This document shows, one piece after another, positions 58,224 to 64,000 of a DNA stretch of 64,000 bases. The notes beneath the pieces were generated by a model that was not told where the DNA came from, made no database searches, and saw only the letters and a program-made list of their open reading frames with translations. The DNA is taken from assembly GCF_013608025.1 (NCBI RefSeq), contig NZ_VDLV01000033.1, forward strand, positions 124,001 through 188,000, written 5' to 3'. This DNA is from Pseudomonas brassicacearum subsp. neoaurantiaca (GTDB lineage: Bacteria > Pseudomonadota > Gammaproteobacteria > Pseudomonadales > Pseudomonadaceae). Position 1 is the first letter of the stretch, and the number at the start of each line of letters is the position of its first letter. The translations under genes were made by a program, and so were the position numbers.

Positions 58224-60374
58224 ATGGCGGACGATAGATATTCGCTCAGATACGCAGCCTTCGATGAGAGTGGGTTGGCGTTCGGTAATACCAGCCTCAC
58301 CAGTGGCGTGTCGGGACAAGGCGCGTTCGCCAGGGATCAACTGGCGAGTCTTGATCTGGCATTGGAAACGCTCGGGCTCAAACTCGGGCTGCTGACTACG
58401 GCGATCGAATCGCTGACCGTGAAGCTTTCGGCGCAACGATTGTTCTCCCAAGCGATGGGAGCCGATGCCAAGGGTGAGTCGGCCGGTGGGCCAAAGAGCA
58501 AGCTGAGTGGCGGTATCGAACCGCCGGCGCTGCTCAAACCCGCGATAGCGATGGATACGGCCATGGCCGATCTGACAAAGGCAACCCAATTTGGGCCTCG
58601 CCAGATTCAACAGGTGGCTGAGTCAACCCAACAGATCGCCACCGCGCCACTGGTGGCAGCCGGGGGCACCACGGCGGTAGAAGTGGTGGGGATGCAAAGC
58701 CTGGCGGCCAGGAAAGGCATCGGTAGTAATGTGCACGATGCCTCGGAGCGACAGTTGCTCCTGTCGAATTTCGCCTCGGATGCGGGTGTCACTGCGACGG
58801 CGTTCGAGATGCCGGCCATGAAGGCCGCCGAAATGCTGGCCGACTGGCGCATCTCCATGAAGCTCAGCGGCGCTCAAGCCTTTGACTTGGCGGACGCAAC
58901 CAACCAGTTGGGCAAGCTACCCAACGGTGCGAAACCGGCTGAAATCGGCGCGGTCTTGCAGCGTGATGGTGCGGCTGCGACGACGGCAGGCCTGGCCCCC
59001 GCGCAAGTCGCAGCGGTGACGGCGGCATTGCTCAATACAGGTACTAAACAAGCTGAGGCCGGCGTGGCGCTGGATAGCTTCACCACGGCCCTGGGCAAAG
59101 GTGAGCAGGCCTCCGCCACCGAGCAAACGGCCTGGAAACAGTTGGGCTTGGAACCCAGGGCGGTGGCGAGCGGCTTGCGTGACAAGGATACAGCGGCTGG
59201 CACGGTGATGACGGTGCTGGCGGCCTTGAACGCGCAACCGGCCGAAAAGCGCTCGTCTCTTGCCACTACGTTATTCAGCAATGGCGATGAAGCCGTGCTG
59301 CGCATGGCGCAGAAACTTCCTGATGTGAACGCAGCTTTCTGGCAGGTGAAAGACCCAAGCCAATATGCGACGTCACAATTGGGAAACGACGGTTCGGTGC
59401 GGCAGGACGCCTTGGCGCTGTCAAAAACCCAGCAAGGCCAATTGAACATCCTCAACGCCCGCAGCGAGCGTTTGTCATTGGCCACGGGAAACGCGCTGAC
59501 GCCTTCGGCGGATAGTTCGTTCCAGTGGCTGGGTTCGCTGGCCGATGGCATGAGTGAGTTGGCTGAATCCTCACCCAAAGCTGCCGCGGCCATCGTGTTG
59601 ATTGGCGCGGCGATCAAACCGCTGGTGGGCGCGTTGCTCAAGGCGGTAGGGGATGAGATGTCCAATCAGGTGGCCAAGCGGGTGTTGGGTCGAGCCGCCC
59701 CGCATCTTCCCGGCCGTTTGGGTGAGGTGATCTCCGAAGACTTCAGAAAGAATTCTAATGGGGACAAGCTGGAGACAAGCAATGCCGGCCAGCGTCCCGA
59801 ACCCAGGAGAGGGCCGAAAATACGCGTCAGTTCACGAGGCTCACTCGGGCCAACCGCCTCATTACGCTCGTTGACTCGCCGTGCGCCCGGCCCATTGAAA
59901 TTAGTCGGCGCCGTCGCTGATGTGGCCGAGGGTGTGCTTACCGGTGACAAACGGATGATAGGTGCCGGCCTCGGAGCCGCAGGTGGCGGCTGGGCAGGCG
60001 CTGCTGCGGGGTCTGCGGCCGGTGCCGCTTTGGGAAGTGTCGTGCCGGTGCTCGGCACGGCCATTGGTGGTGTGCTTGGCGGACTGTTGGGCGGCTGGCT
60101 GGGGAGCGATGCCGGCGCGTCTCTGGGCGAAAAACTCGTCGCCCCCGTCGACAGACTCGCTGCTCCAGATCAGGTCAGCAAAGACCTGACCGGCACCCAG
60201 GCGAGCAGTCAGCAAAACACCCTGACCGCGAACATCTACATCAACGGCCAGGATCAGGCCAGTGCCGCCCAATTGGCGAACCTGGTTGTGCAACAGATCG
60301 CCAGCCAATTCCAACTTATGCCCAACTCGCTCGCCATGCGCAGTGACGCGGCCCTGACCGATGGAGTGACCTGA
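58224..60374 (+). CDS. Tape measure protein (tailocin)
   Basis: A 716-residue ruler. Central part Ala-rich helical; C-terminus has glycine-zipper membrane-like segments (GWAGAAAGSAAGAALGSVVP) similar to the prophage TMP end. Shorter than the prophage TMP, so the tailocin tail should be shorter (about 107 nm by the 0.15 nm per residue rule). Confidence 0.88.
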   Translation: MADDRYSLRYAAFDESGLAFGNTSLTSGVSGQGAFARDQLASLDLALETLGLKLGLLTTAIESLTVKLSAQRLFSQAMGADAKGESAGGPKSKLSGGIEPPALLKPAIAMDTAMADLTKATQFGPRQIQQVAESTQQIATAPLVAAGGTTAVEVVGMQSLAARKGIGSNVHDASERQLLLSNFASDAGVTATAFEMPAMKAAEMLADWRISMKLSGAQAFDLADATNQLGKLPNGAKPAEIGAVLQRDGAAATTAGLAPAQVAAVTAALLNTGTKQAEAGVALDSFTTALGKGEQASATEQTAWKQLGLEPRAVASGLRDKDTAAGTVMTVLAALNAQPAEKRSSLATTLFSNGDEAVLRMAQKLPDVNAAFWQVKDPSQYATSQLGNDGSVRQDALALSKTQQGQLNILNARSERLSLATGNALTPSADSSFQWLGSLADGMSELAESSPKAAAAIVLIGAAIKPLVGALLKAVGDEMSNQVAKRVLGRAAPHLPGRLGEVISEDFRKNSNGDKLETSNAGQRPEPRRGPKIRVSSRGSLGPTASLRSLTRRAPGPLKLVGAVADVAEGVLTGDKRMIGAGLGAAGGGWAGAAAGSAAGAALGSVVPVLGTAIGGVLGGLLGGWLGSDAGASLGEKLVAPVDRLAAPDQVSKDLTGTQASSQQNTLTANIYINGQDQASAAQLANLVVQQIASQFQLMPNSLAMRSDAALTDGVT

Positions 60375-60757
60375 TGCGTCAGCAAATGGCCTTGGGCAGT
60401 TTCATTTTTGGCCTCTCCCGCAATTTCGCTTACCACTCGCTGGTTCGCACGTCGGATGGTGGCTGGAAAAACATCGACATCCTCACTAGCAAACCCAAGT
60501 CCAGCCAGGTCGGCCAAGGCCTGCAAGGGCTGGTGATCACCGGCAAGTCGATGTACGCGACCGCCATGGATCGCCTCGACGAACTGCGAGCGCTGCAAGC
60601 CTTGCGCATCCCATTGCCGTTGGTCGATGGCATCGGCCGTAACTGGGGCTTGTGGCAGATCAACAAGGTTTCGGAAACCCAGACCGAGATCATCGACGAC
60701 GGCACGGCGATGGTGGTCGGCTGGGTGATTGAATTGACGGAGTTCGCCAATGCGTAG
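60374..60757 (+). CDS. gpU-like tail terminator (tailocin)
   Basis: A 127-residue P2 gpU-type protein (GSFIFGLSRNFAYHSLVRTS, LRIPLPLVDGIGRNWGLWQI). Its ATG overlaps the TMP stop (TGATG). Lacks the N-terminal extension of the prophage homologue. Confidence 0.82.
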   Translation: MRQQMALGSFIFGLSRNFAYHSLVRTSDGGWKNIDILTSKPKSSQVGQGLQGLVITGKSMYATAMDRLDELRALQALRIPLPLVDGIGRNWGLWQINKVSETQTEIIDDGTAMVVGWVIELTEFANA

Positions 60758-60962
60758 GGTTCGAAGTATCGCCGGTGACTCGGTGAATCTGTTGCTGTAC
60801 CGCGAGCTCGGGCGTTGTGATGACGCCGTTGAAGAAGCGCTCTGGCTGCTCAATCCAGGATTGGCGGAATGGGGCCCGGTATTGCCGGCGGGTGTGTGGG
60901 TGGTCTTGCCGGAAGTGGACCTCAAACCGGTGGCAACCCCACCGGTTTCGGCCTGGGATTAA
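60750..60962 (+). CDS. Tail protein X (tailocin)
   Basis: A 70-residue gpX with LysM-like pattern (GDSVNLLLYRELGRCDDAVE). Overlaps U by eight bases. Confidence 0.83.
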   Translation: MRRVRSIAGDSVNLLLYRELGRCDDAVEEALWLLNPGLAEWGPVLPAGVWVVLPEVDLKPVATPPVSAWD

Positions 60963-60971
60963 GGAGGCGAC

Positions 60972-61988
60972 ATGTCATTGGGTTTCACGCCTGCGGTTGA
61001 AATTTATGGCGCGAACGCTGCGTTGCTTAACGAGCGTCTGCTCAAGTGGGAGCATGTCGACGCGGCGGGGATCGAGTCCGATCAGCTGACGCTCACCCTC
61101 AGCTTGGACGGGCTGGAAGGGTTGCCCAGCCTGGGTGGGAAAATCGGCCTGCGGGTCGGTTATCTGGAGTCGGGTCTGGTGGACAAAGGTGAGTTCGTCA
61201 TCACTCGGCGCACGCCGTTCCTGTTCCCGCTACAACTGGTGCTGGTGGCTATGGCGGCGCCGTTCAGCGCGGCGGACCAGACCGGTTTCAAGCAGCGCCG
61301 ATCCGCCAGCCATGGCCCGACGACCTTGGGGGCGCTGTTTCGTCAGCTGACCTCCAGGCACGGGTTTTCGCCCCGTGTGGCGCCGGAGCTTTCGCTGATT
61401 AAAATCCAGCACATTGACCAATCCAACGAAACCGACATGGGCTTCCTGACGCGCCTGGCTCATCGTTATGACGCCGTCGCCAAACCGGTCAACGAGTTGT
61501 ATGTACTGGCTCGGCGCGGCCAGGCGAAGTCGTTGTCGGGCAAGGTCCTGCCCGAGATGAAGCTGTCGGTGACGACAAACAATCGCCCGGGCGACCACGC
61601 CTTCATCTCCGCTGTGCTGGATGAAAACGCCCGGGCGAAATACCAGGGCTGCAAGACGACGTGGTGGGATGCGGAGGCTGGCAAGGTCCGTGTCGAAGAA
61701 AGCGGCATCGCACCGTTCAAGACCCTTCGCCAGCGTTTCCAGAGCGCAGACGATGCCCGCGCGGCCGGTGAAGGCGAGGTGCGCCGGATGATGCGCGAAG
61801 CCCTCAAGGTGAAGATCGAATGCCCTGGCAACCCGTGGCTGGCTGCCGAAGGCATCGTGCTGCTGGACCCCTCCTGGCCGGATTTCATGCGTGGTCGCTG
61901 GTCGATCGACAAGGTCACTGCCAGCGGCAGCCGGGAAAGGAGCTACCGCTGCAGCATCGACGCGACCTGCCTGGACGCCAGGGAGTGA
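60972..61988 (+). CDS. Late control protein D / baseplate hub (tailocin)
   Basis: A 338-residue GPD-family hub (TPAVEIYGANAALLNERLLK, SNETDMGFLTRLAHRYDAVA). AAGGAGG precedes the ATG. Confidence 0.9.
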   Translation: MSLGFTPAVEIYGANAALLNERLLKWEHVDAAGIESDQLTLTLSLDGLEGLPSLGGKIGLRVGYLESGLVDKGEFVITRRTPFLFPLQLVLVAMAAPFSAADQTGFKQRRSASHGPTTLGALFRQLTSRHGFSPRVAPELSLIKIQHIDQSNETDMGFLTRLAHRYDAVAKPVNELYVLARRGQAKSLSGKVLPEMKLSVTTNNRPGDHAFISAVLDENARAKYQGCKTTWWDAEAGKVRVEESGIAPFKTLRQRFQSADDARAAGEGEVRRMMREALKVKIECPGNPWLAAEGIVLLDPSWPDFMRGRWSIDKVTASGSRERSYRCSIDATCLDARE

Positions 61989-62021
61989 TGCCAACCGTTA
62001 CGTAGCATCAAGGAGAACGCT

Positions 62022-62585
62022 ATGCCAATCACGCAGGCACAACTGCTGCGTATCCTTCCAAACGCCGGCATCAACGCCGGCGTTTTTGCACCTGTGCTCA
62101 ACGCTGCCATGGGGCGCTTTCACATCATCAGCTCGAAGCGCATCGCCGCGTTCCTGGCCCAGGTCGGTCATGAATCCGGCCAACTGCGTTACGTGCGGGA
62201 GCTGGGCAGCGAGCAATACCTGAGCAAATACGACATCGGAACCCTGGCCGTCCGCCTGGGCAATTCGCCCCAGGCCGACGGCGATGGCCAGAAGTATCGC
62301 GGCCGGGGGTTGATCCAGATTACCGGCCACGACAATTACCTTCGTTGCAGCCTGGGATTGTTTGGCGATGAGCGCCTGCTGGCCTTGCCCGAACTGCTGG
62401 AACAACCGCAATGGGCCGCCGAGTCTGCCGCGTGGTTCTGGGAGCGGAACGGCTTGAACGAGCTGGCTGATCGTGACCAATTCAACAGCATCACGCGACG
62501 CATCAATGGTGGTTTGAATGGGTTGCAGGATCGCTTGCAACTCTGGGCCAGGGCGAGGGAGGTGTTATGCCAGCCTTCGGCCTGA
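62022..62585 (+). CDS. Endolysin, glycoside hydrolase 19 type (tailocin)
   Basis: A 187-residue GH19 enzyme with Glu51 in QVGHESGQ and YRGRGLIQITG. Nearly identical design and length to the prophage endolysin. Lyses the producer to release particles. AAGGAGA ribosome site. Confidence 0.9.
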   Translation: MPITQAQLLRILPNAGINAGVFAPVLNAAMGRFHIISSKRIAAFLAQVGHESGQLRYVRELGSEQYLSKYDIGTLAVRLGNSPQADGDGQKYRGRGLIQITGHDNYLRCSLGLFGDERLLALPELLEQPQWAAESAAWFWERNGLNELADRDQFNSITRRINGGLNGLQDRLQLWARAREVLCQPSA

Positions 62586-63103
62586 TGTCTTTTTCTTTGC
62601 GCTCGCTTGGTGTCGTGATGTTGCTGATGCTGTTGATCGGCGGTCCCGCGATGGTGATGTGGCGGCTCCAGGATTGGCGATACGGCAAGCAGTTGGCGCA
62701 GCTGGCGCAGTCGCAGTCCGAAACCCTGAATCAAATCACCCAGGCATCTGTGATGCAGCAAAAGGTTGAGCAAGACAAACGTCTTGCCCTGGAGCAGCAG
62801 CTCTCCGCCAGCGAACAAACCCACTACCGAGCCCTGAGCGATGCCCAACGTGACCAGGATCGCCTGCGCGATCGCCTTGCTACTGCCGATGTCCGGCTGT
62901 CAGTCCTCCTCGACGCCGACGATGTTGCCGCCGGTTGCGCAGTGCCTGCCGCCGCCGGCACCAGCAGAGTGGATCATGGCGCCCCACGCGCCCGACTTGA
63001 CCCGGCGCATGCTCAACGAATTATCGCCATCACCGACGAGGGCGACCGTGGATTGATCGCCTTGCAGGCTTGCCAGGCCTATGTCCGGGCGCTGCGCCAG
63101 TGA
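62567..63103 (+). CDS. Rz-like i-spanin (tailocin)
   Basis: A 178-residue protein with N-terminal membrane segment (LGVVMLLMLLIGGPAMVMW) and coiled coil. It overlaps the endolysin end and contains the Rz1 gene in the +1 frame. Close to the prophage Rz, including YRALSDAQRDQDRLRDRLAT. Confidence 0.85.
   Translation: MPAFGLMSFSLRSLGVVMLLMLLIGGPAMVMWRLQDWRYGKQLAQLAQSQSETLNQITQASVMQQKVEQDKRLALEQQLSASEQTHYRALSDAQRDQDRLRDRLATADVRLSVLLDADDVAAGCAVPAAAGTSRVDHGAPRARLDPAHAQRIIAITDEGDRGLIALQACQAYVRALRQ
62841..63056 (+). CDS. Rz1-like o-spanin lipoprotein, embedded in Rz (tailocin)
   Basis: A 71-residue lipoprotein, lipobox LLPMSGC (Cys20), Pro-rich CLPPPAPAEWI. Same length and position as in the prophage. 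Confidence 0.85.
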   Translation: MPNVTRIACAIALLLPMSGCQSSSTPTMLPPVAQCLPPPAPAEWIMAPHAPDLTRRMLNELSPSPTRATVD

Positions 63104-63174
63104 TCCGCCGAGCCTTGCAAGCTTCGAATGCTCGTGTACGGTAGGCGCCAATCGCGTTGAATCAGGAGAGCATC

Positions 63175-63675
63175 ATGGACGACATTACCGAGCAGGCCGC
63201 TGAACTGGGCAGGCGCTTGCAGTTGCTCAATGCCCATGTCACCACCGCCGAGTCCTGCACTGGTGGCGGGATTGCCGAGGCGATCACCCGGATACCGGGG
63301 AGCTCGGCCTGGTTCGAGGCCGGTTTTGTCACCTATTCCAATCGCCAGAAGACCCAGCAGTTGAGTGTGCCCGACGAGTTGTTCGAGAAAGTGGGCGCGG
63401 TCAGCCGTGAGGTGGTGGAAGCCATGGCGCGGGGCGCGCAGCAGAAAAGCCTGGCGCGTTTCGCCGTGGCGGTCAGCGGCGTGGCCGGGCCGGATGGCGG
63501 CTCGCCGAGCAAGCCAGTGGGCACCGTGTGGTTGGCCTGGGCCGTTGGCGAAGCGGTGTTCAGCGAGCAGAAGTTCCTTCCGGGCAACCGCGACGAGGTC
63601 CGCCGACAAACGGTGAAGGCCGCGCTAGACGGGCTGTTACAACATGCCGCCGGAGAAATCTCAAATCAGGGGTAG
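63175..63675 (+). CDS. pncC: CinA C-terminal domain / nicotinamide-nucleotide amidase
   Basis: A 166-residue PncC-type amidase that recycles NMN to nicotinate mononucleotide (ESCTGGGIAEAIT, VSGVAGPDGGSPSKPVGTVW). In Pseudomonas this gene (often called cinA) lies just before recA. ATG 63175 follows CAGGAGAG. Confidence 0.93.
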   Translation: MDDITEQAAELGRRLQLLNAHVTTAESCTGGGIAEAITRIPGSSAWFEAGFVTYSNRQKTQQLSVPDELFEKVGAVSREVVEAMARGAQQKSLARFAVAVSGVAGPDGGSPSKPVGTVWLAWAVGEAVFSEQKFLPGNRDEVRRQTVKAALDGLLQHAAGEISNQG

Positions 63676-63702
63676 GCGATCCCCGATCGCTGTGGAATAA
63701 TA

Positions 63703-63718
63703 CTGGCTACTTATACAG
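63703..63718. promoter_or_regulatory. LexA box of recA
   Basis: CTGGCTACTTATACAG fits CTGT-N8-ACAG with one change, 41 bases before recA. SOS control of recA is established for the genus. Confidence 0.75.
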
Positions 63719-63758
63719 GTGTTGGCCGTCAGGCCTTATTGATTACGTGAGGACTTTA

Positions 63759-64000
63759 ATGGACGACAACAAGAAGAAAGCCTTGGCTGCGGCCTTGGGT
63801 CAGATCGAACGTCAATTCGGCAAGGGTGCCGTAATGCGTATGGGCGATCAGGACCGTCAGGCTATTCCTTCCATCTCCACCGGCTCCCTGGGCCTGGACA
63901 TCGCGCTTGGCATCGGCGGCTTGCCAAAAGGTCGTATTGTTGAAATCTACGGTCCTGAATCCTCCGGTAAAACCACGCTGACCCTGTCCGTGATCGCCCA
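63759..64000 (+). CDS. recA: Recombinase RecA (3' part beyond window)
   Basis: The first 80 codons: MDDNKKKALAAALGQIERQF, then Walker A GPESSGKT at residues 65-72. RecA filaments drive cleavage of the LexA-like repressors found in this window (CI, PrtR-like, UmuD-like). The gene is cut by the window edge. Confidence 0.97.
   Translation, partial: MDDNKKKALAAALGQIERQFGKGAVMRMGDQDRQAIPSISTGSLGLDIALGIGGLPKGRIVEIYGPESSGKTTLTLSVIA

Noticed and set aside
1..64000. CRISPR arrays, insertion sequences, rRNA genes
   Set aside because: No regularly spaced repeats, no transposase frame with terminal repeats, and no rRNA-like segment were seen.

Overview
The window is chromosomal DNA of a Pseudomonas, most likely of the P. 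fluorescens complex. The flanking order fdxA - mutS - (phage genes) - cinA/pncC - recA is the classical Pseudomonas locus for phage-tail bacteriocins (tailocins). The dispersed GAGCGAGCTTGCTCGC-type REP doublets and the protein sequences also fit this group. The DNA is GC-rich, with AT-richer islands at 3.2-4.5 kb, 13.9-14.4 kb and 44.5-45.4 kb that look like recent acquisitions.

Layout. (1) 1-3.0 kb: host genes fdxA and mutS on the minus strand. (2) 3.0-45.8 kb: a complete-looking temperate prophage of about 42.8 kb. It is bounded by a perfect 20-bp direct repeat (3009-3028 and 45781-45800) that lies in the first codons of mutS. The phage replaces the first seven codons of mutS with its own and keeps start codon and frame. 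The displaced native mutS start and its upstream region are still visible beyond the right end. (3) 45.8-47.3 kb: intergenic DNA with dispersed repeats and a DUF6124-type gene. (4) 47.3-63.1 kb: a contractile R-type tailocin with a LexA-like repressor, a divergently controlled operon, regulator Com, a secreted DUF642-like protein, holin, baseplate V-W-J-I, fibre, sheath, tube, chaperones, tape measure, U-X-D and endolysin/Rz/Rz1. (5) 63.2 kb to the end: cinA and the start of recA.

Prffixing the prophage logic: a CI-type repressor (minus) and a Cro-like gene (plus) face each other across operator palindromes. The leftward, CI-controlled operon holds about 14 tightly overlapping genes: a BRO-type antirepressor, a PrtN-like pyocin activator, an HD hydrolase, a C5-cytosine methyltransferase, an excisionase, and the integrase last. 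The rightward side has a strongly base-paired leader, CII-family regulator, HNH endonuclease, DksA-like zinc finger, primase/VapE helicase and a Q-like regulator. A late operon follows. It joins a lambda-like head module (candidate cos, Nu1-like and GpA-like terminase, gpW, portal, protease, D, E, FII) to a P2-like contractile tail module. Terminator-like hairpins directly precede several structural genes. The right end carries an adenine methylase, an SRAP protein, a LexA-boxed umuDC pair and a two-gene moron.

PrtN-like activator and SOS functions in the prophage, together with closely similar holin, endolysin, Rz/Rz1 and fibre-assembly genes in prophage and tailocin, suggest that the two elements share ancestry and may talk to each other on DNA damage. 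Best candidates for new biology are the mutS start-swap at the attachment site, the PIN-domain gene between attL and the integrase, the two-gene moron at the right end, the structured leader after cro, and the DUF642-like secreted protein inside the tailocin.
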